Assembly: GCF_000304335.1 (NCBI RefSeq)
Contig: NZ_CAJF01000041.1
Span: 1-33,044, forward strand
Direction: 5' to 3'
Length of the DNA: 33,044 nucleotides
Source of the DNA: Microbacterium yannicii PS01
GTDB lineage: Bacteria > Actinomycetota > Actinomycetes > Actinomycetales > Microbacteriaceae
Each line of letters starts with the position of its first letter. The stretch's first letter is position 1. The position numbers and the translations under genes are program-made. Under the pieces are notes generated by a model that saw only the letters and a program-made list of their open reading frames with translations, did not search any database and had not been told where the DNA came from. Positions 1-8,325 of this stretch are shown here, in pieces.

Positions 1-1
1 A

Positions 2-67
2 GAGCCCGCGCCGGCGGCAGAGCCTACGCCGGCGGCAGAGCCCGCGCCGGCGGCTGAGCCCGCGCCG
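2..67 (+). repeat. Tandem 18-bp repeat in the E2 inter-domain linker
   Basis: The unit gagcccgcgccggcggca, encoding E-P-A-P-A-A, occurs at 2-19, 20-37 and 38-55 with one or two changes, and partially at 56-67. It builds the flexible Ala/Pro linker that lets the lipoyl domain swing. Such repeats may vary in copy number between strains, and more units may lie left of the window. Confidence 0.8.
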
Positions 68-1087
68 GCTCCCGCAGCTGCTCCCGCCCCCGCTGCAGCT
101 CCCGCACCCGCTCCCGCCCCGGCTCCGGCACCCGCCGCCCCGGCAGCGGCGCCCGCCGCGAGCGACGACTCGGACGGCATCGCCTACGTGACGCCGCTCG
201 TCCGCCGTCTCGCTCAGCAGCAGGGCGTCGATCTCGCCACCGTCAAGGGAACGGGCGTCGGCGGGCGTATCCGCAAGGAAGACGTCCTCAAGGCGGCCGA
301 GGCCGCCTCTGCTCCTGCGCCCGCGCCGGCCGCGGCGTCGGCACCGACGGCGGTACCTCTCGAGGTGTCGCCGCTGCGCGGCACGACCCAGCCGATGTCG
401 CGCCTGCGGAAGGTGATCGCCGAGCGTGCCGTCGCGTCGATGCAGGCCACGGCCCAGCTCACGACGGTCGTCGAAGTCGATGTCACGAAGCTGTCCGCCT
501 ATCGCGATGCGGTCAAGGCCGACTTCCAGGCGAAGACCGGCGACAAGCTGTCGTTCCTGCCGTTCTTCGCTGTCGCGGCGGTCGAGGCGCTGCAGGCGTT
601 CCCGATCATCAACGCGACCGTCGACGGCAGCGACATCGTCTACCCCGCGAGCGAGAACATCTCGATCGCGGTCGACACCGAGCGCGGCCTCCTCACGCCT
701 GTCGTGAAAGACGCCGGCGGCAAGACTCTCGCGCAGTTCGCGCGTGAGATCGCCGACCTCGCCGCCCGAACCCGCGACAACAAGCTCAAGCCCGACGAGC
801 TCGCCGGCGGCACCTTCACGCTGACGAACACCGGGTCGCGTGGCGCGCTGTTCGACACGCCGATCGTGTTCCTGCCGCAGTCGGCCATCCTGGGTCTCGG
901 TGCCGTCGTCAAGAAGCCCGGTGTGGTGGCCGTGGACGGCAAGGACGCGATCTCGGTGCGCTCCTACGTGTACCTGGCGCTCTCCTACGATCACCGCATC
1001 ATCGACGGCGCGGATGCCGCGCGCTTCCTCGGGGCGGTCAAGGCGCGGCTCGAGGCGGCGGACTTCCAGGGCCAGCTCGGCATCTGA
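2..1087 (+). CDS. sucB: Dihydrolipoamide acyltransferase (E2 of pyruvate/2-oxoglutarate dehydrogenase), 5' partial
   Basis: This is the E2 core enzyme, which transfers acyl groups from lipoyl-lysine to CoA in the cytoplasmic 2-oxo acid dehydrogenase complex. The frame is open from the left edge, so the lipoyl domain(s) lie outside the window. Visible in order are a long Ala/Pro/Glu linker (bases 2-160), a peripheral subunit-binding domain beginning YVTPLVRRLAQQQGVD, a second Ala/Pro linker, and the catalytic domain. The catalytic domain ends with the DHRIIDG motif (His codon at 992-994) that supplies the catalytic His and Asp. In actinobacteria one E2 commonly serves both pyruvate and 2-oxoglutarate dehydrogenases, so aceF/dlaT is an equally fair name. 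aceE lies about 13 kb to the right. Usually lipB/lipA follow this gene; here a convergent unrelated gene follows. Confidence 0.93.
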   Translation, partial: EPAPAAEPTPAAEPAPAAEPAPAPAAAPAPAAAPAPAPAPAPAPAAPAAAPAASDDSDGIAYVTPLVRRLAQQQGVDLATVKGTGVGGRIRKEDVLKAAEAASAPAPAPAAASAPTAVPLEVSPLRGTTQPMSRLRKVIAERAVASMQATAQLTTVVEVDVTKLSAYRDAVKADFQAKTGDKLSFLPFFAVAAVEALQAFPIINATVDGSDIVYPASENISIAVDTERGLLTPVVKDAGGKTLAQFAREIADLAARTRDNKLKPDELAGGTFTLTNTGSRGALFDTPIVFLPQSAILGLGAVVKKPGVVAVDGKDAISVRSYVYLALSYDHRIIDGADAARFLGAVKARLEAADFQGQLGI

Positions 1088-1106
1088 TCCGCTCCGGCGG
1101 GCCGGA

Positions 1107-2408
1107 TCATGGCTGCTGCGCGACGTCATGGACGTCGCGCAGCAGCCATTTCTCGTCCGAGCGGATGAGGACGGCGAGCTGAGAGGGCAGAGAGGCGCCG
1201 GTCGCGTCCACCCGCAGCACCGCCACATCCCCGAAATCGTCCAGGAGCGTCACCGTCCGGTCCGCCGGCGGCAGGTCGATCGCGCCGCCTGCGAGTGACC
1301 TCGTCGGATCGGCTACGACTCCCGCGATGCAGGCACCGTCGCCACCGCATGCCACGCGGGCGTCGAGCAGCGCGACCCCGACAGCGGCCAGATCCGGCGT
1401 CTCCCTCGGCTCGGCGTGCGTGTCTTCCGCGCCGTGCTCTTCCGGGGCCGCGCTGCTCGGCTCGGCAGGTGCCGCCGCCTCCCCGCCGGTCGCCGATGGG
1501 ACCGGCGCCGTGCCGGTGTCGCCCACCTCGTCGCCCGCGGCCGGCCACAGCACCCCGCCCGCGAGAATCGCCGCCGCCACGGCCCCGCCGACGATCCAGG
1601 GCGTGCGCCGGCGAGATGGCCTCGTGCGTGCGCGACGCCAGAGGCCGGTCGTCACGCGCGATACCGTGTCGGCGAGATCGCCGTCCACGTGGCCGATGAG
1701 CGACTGCCAGCTCGGGCGCTGCGGATCGGCGACCGTCGCCGGCGAGCCGTCTCGTGAGGCGGGCGCGGCACCGGCTGCGCCGCGCGGGCTCAGCGTCATC
1801 GTCGCGAGCGGCTCGGGTGATGTCACATCGAACAACGCATCCTCTGCCTCGAGCAGCTCACGGATCGACAGCCGCTCCGCCGCGATCGCGCGGACCGCGG
1901 CATCCCACGCCCGGCCCGCCCGCCCCTCGAGCAGCACGGTGCCCAGTGCTTCCGCACCTGCCTGTCGCGCGGACCGGGGCGAGACGTCGGTGGCCAGAAC
2001 TGGGCGGCCGCCATCGTCGAGCCACCACTCCCCCGTGAGATCTGGAGTCGCGGAGAGCTCGGCGCATCCGCGCAGCACGCTCACCGCCAGAGTCAGCGCC
2101 TCGCCGGTGCTCAGTGGCGCGCGACCCGCCCGGCGATGCAAGAACGTCTCGAGCGGCTCGGTCAGCACCGGCAGCACCACATCGTGCCCGTCGATCCGGC
2201 GAACCAGATCGAGGGGTGCGAGAACATGACCGCCCGGTGCGGCATCCCACCCGCTCCAGTCGGCGCTCAGAACGGCCGTGTCCACGAGCACCCGGGTGTC
2301 ACCGGTCGCGGTGCGCACGAGCACGCCTGGCCACGGGCCGTCATCGGGGGCCCGCACCGTGCGCACCGCGCGATACGGCGACCTCAACGATCCGTCTTCG
2401 GCAGTCAC
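1107..2408 (-). CDS. Single-pass membrane protein with kinase-like cytoplasmic region
   Basis: Unrecognised as a named family; 433 residues from a GTG at 2408. Earlier in-frame ATG codons run into the divergent DUF4191 gene. The box GAGACT lies 6 nt before the GTG, weakly supporting a leaderless start. Residues about 60-215 resemble the C-lobe half of a Ser/Thr kinase fold: a segment LSTGEALTLAVSVLRGCAEL is followed by a hairpin-like WWLDDGGRPVLATD, but there is no HRD or DFG motif, so it should be catalytically dead if it is a kinase at all. A helix at about 270-288 (PWIVGGAVAAAILAGGVLW) is the only membrane segment. An Ala/Pro/Glu-rich stretch and a C-terminal extracytoplasmic domain with two cysteines (VACGGDGACIAG) follow. 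The gene is convergent with the E2 gene. The gene call is strong; the pseudokinase reading is inference. Confidence 0.75.
   Translation of the reverse strand: MTAEDGSLRSPYRAVRTVRAPDDGPWPGVLVRTATGDTRVLVDTAVLSADWSGWDAAPGGHVLAPLDLVRRIDGHDVVLPVLTEPLETFLHRRAGRAPLSTGEALTLAVSVLRGCAELSATPDLTGEWWLDDGGRPVLATDVSPRSARQAGAEALGTVLLEGRAGRAWDAAVRAIAAERLSIRELLEAEDALFDVTSPEPLATMTLSPRGAAGAAPASRDGSPATVADPQRPSWQSLIGHVDGDLADTVSRVTTGLWRRARTRPSRRRTPWIVGGAVAAAILAGGVLWPAAGDEVGDTGTAPVPSATGGEAAAPAEPSSAAPEEHGAEDTHAEPRETPDLAAVGVALLDARVACGGDGACIAGVVADPTRSLAGGAIDLPPADRTVTLLDDFGDVAVLRVDATGASLPSQLAVLIRSDEKWLLRDVHDVAQQP
1109..1149. terminator. Perfect 19-bp inverted repeat between convergent genes
   Basis: Arms at 1109-1127 and 1131-1149 are perfectly complementary around a 3-nt loop. 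The element lies just after the E2 stop and entirely inside the last codons of the minus-strand gene (stop at 1107-1109), where it encodes the tail WLLRDVHDVAQQP. It probably ends transcription in both directions. No clear T-tract follows on either strand, so this would be a GC hairpin terminator of the type seen in actinobacteria. Confidence 0.65.
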
Positions 2409-2519
2409 ATCGTCAGTCTCGACGGCGCCCGCGCGCGGATCGGTCGCGCCCGCGAAAGCTGTGGGCGAACAGCCGGCGCCAGAGCCTGGGGAGGAACCGA
2501 GGCGCGGCGTCCTGAAAGG

Positions 2520-2531
2520 TAGGCTGGAGGC
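2520..2531 (+). promoter_or_regulatory. -10 box TAGGCT six nt before ATG (leaderless promoter)
   Basis: TAGGCT at 2520-2525 is followed by 6 nt and then the ATG at 2532. With a transcript start 6-7 nt after the box, the mRNA would begin at the start codon. The same TAnnnT-N6-start arrangement occurs before ppgK, def and the permease at 28557. A GGAGG also sits at 2526-2530 but is too close to the ATG to work as a normal ribosome binding site. Confidence 0.6.
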
Positions 2532-3242
2532 ATGGCCGCCCGCAGTACCGCACCCGAGAAGCGCCCTGGCTTCTTCGCGCAGATCCGCACCCTGTACACC
2601 TTCACGCAGAAGGAGTTCCGCTGGCTTCCGTTCCTGCTCGTCGGCATCCTGCTGCTGGGCATCGGCATCGGCGTGGGCGTCGGCTTCGCGATCCCGCCCG
2701 TCGCCGCCTGGAGCGTCATCCTGTGGGGAATCACAGGCCTCATGCTCGGCATCCTGGGTTCGCTCATGACGATGACCCGGCTGTCGACGCGCGCGATGTA
2801 CAAGAAGATCGACGGGATGCCGGGCGCGACCGGCCACGTGCTCTCCACCTCGCTCGGCCGCCGCTGGGCTGCGAGCGAGATGCCGGTCGGCATCAACCCG
2901 AAGACGCAGGAGGCGGTCTATCGGGCCGTCGGACGCGGCGGTGTCGTGATCATCGGCGAAGGCGCGCGCGGTCGTCTCACGCGGCTGGTGAACGACGAGC
3001 GGTCGAAGGTGCAGCGCGTCGCCTCGGGAGTGCCGGTCACGGTGCTGTACGTCGGTCACGGCGACGACGAGGTGCCGATCGCCAAGCTGGCCTCGACCAT
3101 CAAGGCGCTGCCGAAGAAGATCGATCGCTCGACGATGGCGGCCGTCATCAAGCGCATCGACTCGGTGTCGCAGTCGCTCACCTCGCTGCCCATCCCGAAG
3201 GGCATCGACCCGACCAAGGTGCGCGCGCCCCGTCCTCGCTGA
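2532..3242 (+). CDS. DUF4191 family membrane protein
   Basis: 236 residues. A basic N-terminus (MAARSTAPEKRPGFFAQIRT) is followed by two adjacent membrane helices, about residues 33-56 (FLLVGILLLGIGIGVGVGFA) and 60-82 (AAWSVILWGITGLMLGILGS), then a soluble basic C-terminal domain of about 150 residues. This matches the actinobacterial DUF4191 family, whose function is unknown to me; it commonly sits near lipA and glnA. Here the lip genes are absent between the E2 gene and this one. The RDD gene that usually follows it in the neighbourhood is convergent. The start is fixed by the TAGGCT-N6-ATG arrangement. Confidence 0.88.
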   Translation: MAARSTAPEKRPGFFAQIRTLYTFTQKEFRWLPFLLVGILLLGIGIGVGVGFAIPPVAAWSVILWGITGLMLGILGSLMTMTRLSTRAMYKKIDGMPGATGHVLSTSLGRRWAASEMPVGINPKTQEAVYRAVGRGGVVIIGEGARGRLTRLVNDERSKVQRVASGVPVTVLYVGHGDDEVPIAKLASTIKALPKKIDRSTMAAVIKRIDSVSQSLTSLPIPKGIDPTKVRAPRPR

Positions 3243-3272
3243 TCCTGCCTCCCGCCACCGCGGGTGTCAGGA
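3243..3272. terminator. Bidirectional hairpin between DUF4191 and RDD genes
   Basis: TCCTG (3243-3247) and CCCGC (3251-3255) pair with GCGGG (3260-3264) and CAGGA (3268-3272) around a CACC loop, with a symmetric 3/3 internal loop. It fills the short gap between two convergent stop codons. There is no T-tract. Confidence 0.5.
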
Positions 3273-3659
3273 GCGAACCAGCACGGTGCCGGCGGCCTTG
3301 TCGTGCAGTCCCCGCTGGTCGGCGTCCCAGATGACGGCGGGGATGACGACGATCAACAGGATCGTGCGGAGCACCGGACGCCAGAGCCCGACCCACGCGC
3401 CGTCGAGGCGCGCCAGCCGCAGGCCGAAGAGCCGGTGACCGGGGCTGCCCTGCAGAGTGGGCAGGAACACGATCTGGATCGCCGCGAAGATGGCGAGGAT
3501 CGCCAGCGGATCCCAGCCGAAGAAGCCCGAGATGAGATAGGCGGCGCCGTAGTCGACGAACAGGGCGCCGACGCGGCGGCCGAGCCGGCCGATCGACCCC
3601 GATCCGTCGCGGGGCAGGCCGAGGCGCTCTCCGGGAAAGCTCTGCGCACTCTGGGTCAC
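3267..3659 (-). CDS. RDD family membrane protein
   Basis: 130 residues from the GTG at 3659, which gives the conserved-looking N-terminus VTQSAQSFPGERLGLP. Longer in-frame starts at 3689 and beyond would cover the GlnR-type box and the glnA promoter. Three membrane segments are visible: around VGALFVDYGAAYLISGFFG, PLAILAIFAAIQIVFLPTL and VLRTILLIVVIPAVIW. The arginine and aspartates that name the family are present (RRVGALFVDYG, VIWDADQRGLHDKAAGT). The function is unknown, although some RDD proteins have been linked to transport. It is divergent from glnA, so the GlnR-type box between them could touch both genes. Confidence 0.85.
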   Translation of the reverse strand: MTQSAQSFPGERLGLPRDGSGSIGRLGRRVGALFVDYGAAYLISGFFGWDPLAILAIFAAIQIVFLPTLQGSPGHRLFGLRLARLDGAWVGLWRPVLRTILLIVVIPAVIWDADQRGLHDKAAGTVLVRS

Positions 3660-3682
3660 CCCACCAGCGTATCCAGGCGTCC

Positions 3683-3698
3683 GTAACATGCCGGAAAC
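3683..3698 (+). promoter_or_regulatory. GlnR-type box GTAAC-N6-GAAAC upstream of glnA
   Basis: GTAAC (3683-3687), six bases, then GAAAC (3694-3698) match the actinobacterial GlnR consensus gTnAc-n6-GaAAc exactly. A further GTGAC lies at 3703-3707, but its partner half-site is poor. The box ends 96 bp before the glnA ATG, which fits activation under nitrogen limitation as known for Streptomyces glnA. GlnR itself is not in the window. Confidence 0.7.
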
Positions 3699-3794
3699 AT
3701 AGGTGACACTGCCGGGCAATCCCCTCCGGGTACCGTGCACAGGAAGTCCGCGTCCCACGCGGGTCATCCCGAATGCCCTACCTCTGGAGCCTCA

Positions 3795-5219
3795 ATGTTC
3801 AAAGATTCTTCCGAGGTGCTGACGTACATCAAGGACGAGGACGTGAAGTTCCTCGACATCCGGTTCACGGATCTTCCTGGCGTGCAGCAGCACTTCAACA
3901 TTCCGGCAGCCACCGTCGACGAGGAGTTCTTCACCGTCGGCCAGCTGTTCGACGGCTCCTCGATCCGGGGCTTCGCGAACATCCACGAGTCGGACATGCA
4001 GCTGATCCCGGATGTCACGACCGCCTACCTCGACCCGTTCCGCGAGGCGAAGACGCTCATCATGGTCTTCGACATCTACAACCCGCGCACCGGCGAGATC
4101 TACGGCAAGGACCCGCGCCAGGTCGCGAAGAAGGCCGAGAAGTACCTCGCGTCGACGGGTATCGCCGACACCGCGTTCTTCGCCCCCGAGGCGGAGTTCT
4201 ACATCTTCGACGACGTCCGCTACGACGTGAAGCAGAACCAGAGCTTCTACTTCGTGGACTCCGAAGAGGGCGCATGGAACAGCGGCCGTGTCGAAGAGGG
4301 CGGCAACCTCGCGAACAAGACCCCGTACAAGGGCGGCTACTTCCCCGTCTCGCCCGTCGACAAGCAGGCCGACCTCCGCGATGACATCTCGCTGAAGCTC
4401 ATCGAGTCGGGACTGCACCTCGAGCGCTCGCACCACGAGGTGGGCACGGGCGGCCAGGCTGAGATCAACTACCGCTTCGACACCATGGTGCACGCGGCTG
4501 ACGACATCCTGAAGTTCAAGTACATCGTCAAGAACACCGCGCTCGAGTGGGGCAAGGTCGCCACCTTCATGCCCAAGCCCCTCTTCGGCGACAACGGCTC
4601 GGGCATGCACACGCACCAGTCGCTGTGGCTCGAGGGCAAGCCCCTCTTCTTCGACGAGAAGGGCTACGCACAGCTGTCGGACACCGCCCGGTGGTACATC
4701 GGCGGCCTGCTCGCGCACGCTCCGGCGGTGCTGGCGTTCACGAACCCGACGCTCAACTCGTACAAGCGCCTGGTCAAGGGCTACGAGGCTCCGGTCAACC
4801 TGGTGTACTCGGCGGGCAACCGTTCGGCCGCCGTCCGCATCCCGATCACGGGCTCGAATCCGAAGGCCAAGCGCATCGAATTCCGGGCTCCGGACGCATC
4901 GGGCAACCCGTACCTCGCGTTCGCCGCGCAGCTGATGGCCGGCATCGACGGCATCATCAACCGCATCGAGCCGCACGAGCCGGTCGACAAGGACCTCTAC
5001 GAGCTCCCGCCCGAGGAGGCCAAGAACATCCCGCAGGTGCCGAACTCGCTGCTGGACTCGCTCGAGGCTCTGCGTGCAGACCACGAGTTCCTCACCCGCG
5101 GCAACGTGTTCACGCCCGAGCTGATCGAGACCTGGATCGAGTACAAGATCGAGAACGAGATCCAGCCGCTCAACGCCCGTCCGCACCCGTTCGAGTACGA
5201 GCTGTACTTCAGCGTCTGA
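3795..5219 (+). CDS. glnA: Glutamine synthetase type I (GSI-beta, adenylylatable)
   Basis: Makes glutamine from glutamate, ammonia and ATP in the cytoplasm; forms a dodecamer. 474 residues from the ATG at 3795 (MFKDSSEVLTYIKDEDVKF), with GGAG at 3786-3789 as ribosome binding site; the upstream in-frame ATG at 3735 lies in the promoter. Family motifs are present: DGSSIRGF near the N-terminus, the metal ligands in APEAEFYIFD, the ATP-site motif NGSGMHTHQSLW and the glutamate-site motif NRSAAVRIP. The adenylylation tyrosine is Tyr402 in DKDLYELPPEE, the target of GlnE encoded convergently at 5310-8312. A GlnR-type box upstream suggests nitrogen control. Confidence 0.97.
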   Translation: MFKDSSEVLTYIKDEDVKFLDIRFTDLPGVQQHFNIPAATVDEEFFTVGQLFDGSSIRGFANIHESDMQLIPDVTTAYLDPFREAKTLIMVFDIYNPRTGEIYGKDPRQVAKKAEKYLASTGIADTAFFAPEAEFYIFDDVRYDVKQNQSFYFVDSEEGAWNSGRVEEGGNLANKTPYKGGYFPVSPVDKQADLRDDISLKLIESGLHLERSHHEVGTGGQAEINYRFDTMVHAADDILKFKYIVKNTALEWGKVATFMPKPLFGDNGSGMHTHQSLWLEGKPLFFDEKGYAQLSDTARWYIGGLLAHAPAVLAFTNPTLNSYKRLVKGYEAPVNLVYSAGNRSAAVRIPITGSNPKAKRIEFRAPDASGNPYLAFAAQLMAGIDGIINRIEPHEPVDKDLYELPPEEAKNIPQVPNSLLDSLEALRADHEFLTRGNVFTPELIETWIEYKIENEIQPLNARPHPFEYELYFSV

Positions 5220-5234
5220 TCGTTCTCGCACCAC

Positions 5235-5261
5235 AGGGGCCCCGGGTGACCGGGGCCCTTT
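5235..5261 (+). terminator. Rho-independent terminator after glnA
   Basis: The stem GGGCCCCGG (5237-5245), loop GTGA, and CCGGGGCCC (5250-5258) form 9 perfect pairs and are followed by TTT. It sits 17 bp after the glnA stop and before the convergent glnE stop, so it may serve both directions. Confidence 0.8.
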
Positions 5262-5309
5262 GCGTGCGGTCAGGATGCCGGTGCGCGCCGCCGCGGCACG
5301 CGGCATCCC

Positions 5310-8300
5310 TCACCCGTAGAAGAGCTTCTCGAACACTCGACGAGCGCGACGCGTCGTGCCGAGATAGTCCTCCTCCACCTGCGTCGCCGATCGCGGCGGA
5401 TACTCGAGAAGCCGCCCGATGCCGTCGAGCTTGCTGCGGTCGACCGGCAGGACGTCGCTCGTCTTTCCCGAGAGCAGCGTGTTCGCCGAGCGGAGGCGGC
5501 TGGCCAGCCGCCATGCCTCGGCGAGCCGGTCGGCGGCGCCTGACGGGATCAACTCCGCCTCTTGAGCGGCGCGAAGCGCGTCGAGCGTCGAGGTCGTCCT
5601 CATCCCCGGGACGCGGTGCGCGTGCTGGAGCTGAAGGAGCTGCACGAGCCATTCCACATCGCTGAGCGATCCGGGGCCGAGCTTCAGGTGCCGTGACGGA
5701 TCGACGCCCTGGGGCAGTCGTTCGGACTCGACGCGGGCCTTGATGCGCTTGATCTCGCGAACGGAGGCGAGCTCGACGGTCTCGGGATAGCGCATCCGAT
5801 CGGCGAGCTGCGTGAAGGCGTCGATGAGCTTGCTGCTGCCGGCCACGCCGCGCGCGCGAAGGAGGGCCTGAGCCTCCCACGGAAGCGCCCACCGGCGGTA
5901 GTACTCCTCGTACGCGTCGAGAGAGCGCGCGATCGGGCCGTTGCGTCCCTCGGGGCGCAGGTCGGCATCCAGCTCGAGCGGAACGCGGTGGTCCTCGGAG
6001 TACGTCCGCAGCGCCGACACGAGTTTGACGGCGAGCTCCTGTGCCCGCTGCGGGTCGACTCCGTTCGCCCGGTAGACGTACATGACGTCCGCGTCCGACC
6101 CGAACCCGATCTCGGCGCCTCCGAACCGCCCCATGGCGATCACGGAGAAGTCCAGATCGGCCGCCTCGGCAGGCACCACCTCACGGCGTACCGCACGCAG
6201 CGTCGCCTGGATCGTGACGTCGGTGATCGTCGTCAGAGCGGCTGCGACCTCTTCGATCGTGATCGTGCCCAGGATCGCGGCCATCGCGGTGCGAAGCTGC
6301 TCGCGGCGCCGGAGCGCGCGGACGGCGCGCATGGCCTCGACGACCGTGTCATGACGCATCTGGATCGCCCGCGCCTCGTCCTGCAGGGCCACGCCCGAAC
6401 GTGGTCGCAGCAGCGCCGGGTCGTCCAGCCAGGCGGCGGACTCGGGGATCCACTCCATGAGCTCGCCGACGTACCGCGAGCCCGAGAGCACGCGCGAGAG
6501 GCTTTCGGCCGCGCCGGAGGAGTCGCGCAGCATCCGCAGGAACCAGTGAGTGTCGCCCAGCCGCTCGCTGAGGCGCCGGAACGCGAGCAGCCCGTAGTCC
6601 GGATCCACCCCGTCGGCGAACCAGCGGATCATGACGGGCATGAGATGACGCTGGATGGTCGCCTTGCGGCTGAGACCGCTGGTGAGCGCCGCGATATGGC
6701 GCAGCGCGCCCGCCGGATCGGAGAAGCCGATCGCCGTCAACCGGTCGTGCGCCTGCTCTGTCGAGAGCACGCGCTCATCGGCGGGCAGGGCGGCGACGGC
6801 GGAGAGCAGCGGCCGGTAGAACAGGCGGACATGGATGTCGCGGACCTCGCGCTTGACCGATTCCCACAGCTGCCAGACGCCGTCGCCCGTATCGGAGAGA
6901 CCGGACGATCGAGCCAGAACCCGCAGGTCTTCTGGACGCGAGGGCATGAGGTGGGTGCGTCGCAGCTGCCGCAGCTGCACCCGGTGCTCCAGCAGGCGCA
7001 GCACCCGGTAGTCACGCGAGAACGCGGATGCCTCGGAGCGGCCGATGTAGCCCTCGGTGACGAGCGCGTCCAGCGCGGCGAGCGTGCCGCGCTGGCGGAT
7101 GCCCTCGTCCGACAGGCCGTGCACCAGCTGAAGCAGCTGGACCGTGAACTCGATGTCGCGGATCCCACCCGGACCCAGCTTGATCTGGTGAGGCACCTCC
7201 GCAGCCGGAATGTGCTCGGTGACCCGTTCACGCATGCGCTGCACGCTGTCGACGAAGTTCTCCCGGGCGGCGCTCGTCCAGACCTTCGGCTGCACGGCAT
7301 CGATGTACGACGCGCCGAGCTGCTCGTCCCCCGCGATGGGACGGGCCTTCAGAAGCGCCTGGAACTCCCAGCTCTTCGCCCAGCGTTCGTAGTACGCCAC
7401 ATGCGAGTCCAGCGTTCGCACGAGCGCGCCCTGCTTTCCTTCGGGGCGCAGATTGGCATCGACCTCCCACAGCGGCGGTTCGATCTCGACTCCCGAGATG
7501 CCGCGCATGGTCTGGACGGCGAGGCGGGTGGCGATGTCGACGACGCGACTCTCGCCGAGCTCCTCCAGCACCGCGTCGTCGGCGCCGGCGGCAAAGATGA
7601 CGTCCACGTCGCTGACGTAGTTGAGCTCCCGCGCTCCGGTCTTGCCCATCCCGATGATGGCGAGCCGGGTTGCGGCCACCTGCTCCCGGGGGAAGAGTCC
7701 GGCGCCGGCGGCGCCTCCCGACACACGGGTGCGCGCGACGGCGAGCGAGGCCTCGAGGGCAGCGCCGGCGGCATCCGCCAGCCGTGCCGTCACCGAGGCG
7801 ATCTCGTCCACCGGCGATGCGCTCAGCAGATCGTAGGCGGCGATGCGCGCCAGCACCCGCCGATACCGCACACGCAGCGCGACCCAGGCAGCCTCGGTCC
7901 CCTCGGAGGCGAACCCGTCGATGGCGCCCACCGACTCGAGGAGGGTCGCCCGCATCTCATGATCGGACGGCAGGCTGAGCCCGGCATGCTGGAGTTCGGC
8001 GACCTCCGCGGGATGCCGAGCGAAGAAGTCGCCGAACCCCGTCGAGGCCCCGAGAAGCGCCCACAGCGCCCGCCAGCCCTGTGCCTGCTCCTGCACGCGA
8101 CGGACGGCTCCGGCGTCCCGCCGTGCCAGGCGGGTGACGGCGCCCAGTGCCTCGTCGGGGTCGGCGGCGTAGGCCGCTCCTTCGAGCGCGGCCTCGCGCG
8201 GAACACCCGCCTCGTCGCTCAGCTCGCGGAGGAAGGCATCGGCCTCGGCGAGCCGGCTGAAACCGAGCCGCGCGAGAGGGGTGAGGGAGCCGGACCGTTC

Positions 8301-8312
8301 GCTCGCGGACAT
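5310..8312 (-). CDS. glnE: Bifunctional [glutamine synthetase] adenylyltransferase/adenylyl-removing enzyme
   Basis: Attaches AMP to, and removes it from, the GlnA tyrosine to tune glutamine synthetase activity. At 1000 residues it is full length for the family. Two nucleotidyltransferase domains are visible. The N-terminal one carries ARELNYVSDVDVIFAAG and the C-terminal one GGAEIGFGSDADVMYVY, each with the S-D-x-D metal-binding signature. Helical regulatory segments lie between and after them. It starts 13 bp after the glnA2 stop, so glnA2-glnE are probably co-transcribed, as known in other actinobacteria. No PII gene is in the window. The start at the ATG at 8312 has no strong ribosome binding site. 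Confidence 0.95.
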   Translation of the reverse strand: MSASERSGSLTPLARLGFSRLAEADAFLRELSDEAGVPREAALEGAAYAADPDEALGAVTRLARRDAGAVRRVQEQAQGWRALWALLGASTGFGDFFARHPAEVAELQHAGLSLPSDHEMRATLLESVGAIDGFASEGTEAAWVALRVRYRRVLARIAAYDLLSASPVDEIASVTARLADAAGAALEASLAVARTRVSGGAAGAGLFPREQVAATRLAIIGMGKTGARELNYVSDVDVIFAAGADDAVLEELGESRVVDIATRLAVQTMRGISGVEIEPPLWEVDANLRPEGKQGALVRTLDSHVAYYERWAKSWEFQALLKARPIAGDEQLGASYIDAVQPKVWTSAARENFVDSVQRMRERVTEHIPAAEVPHQIKLGPGGIRDIEFTVQLLQLVHGLSDEGIRQRGTLAALDALVTEGYIGRSEASAFSRDYRVLRLLEHRVQLRQLRRTHLMPSRPEDLRVLARSSGLSDTGDGVWQLWESVKREVRDIHVRLFYRPLLSAVAALPADERVLSTEQAHDRLTAIGFSDPAGALRHIAALTSGLSRKATIQRHLMPVMIRWFADGVDPDYGLLAFRRLSERLGDTHWFLRMLRDSSGAAESLSRVLSGSRYVGELMEWIPESAAWLDDPALLRPRSGVALQDEARAIQMRHDTVVEAMRAVRALRRREQLRTAMAAILGTITIEEVAAALTTITDVTIQATLRAVRREVVPAEAADLDFSVIAMGRFGGAEIGFGSDADVMYVYRANGVDPQRAQELAVKLVSALRTYSEDHRVPLELDADLRPEGRNGPIARSLDAYEEYYRRWALPWEAQALLRARGVAGSSKLIDAFTQLADRMRYPETVELASVREIKRIKARVESERLPQGVDPSRHLKLGPGSLSDVEWLVQLLQLQHAHRVPGMRTTSTLDALRAAQEAELIPSGAADRLAEAWRLASRLRSANTLLSGKTSDVLPVDRSKLDGIGRLLEYPPRSATQVEEDYLGTTRRARRVFEKLFYG

Positions 8313-8325
8313 GCGTCGGCCGAGG

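Noticed and set aside
2..187. Independent low-complexity gene or mobile repeat at the left edge
   Set aside because: The repeats are in frame with the E2 catalytic domain and encode the usual Ala/Pro linker.
2409..3059. N-terminal extension of the kinase-like membrane protein up to 3059
   Set aside because: It would overlap nearly all of DUF4191 on the other strand, and the sequence is Asp/Arg/His-rich shadow.
3792..5306. Long minus-strand open frame opposite glnA (504 codons)
   Set aside because: It is Val/Leu/Arg/Asp-rich without domains, and lies exactly opposite a certain gene; third-position GC bias opens such frames.
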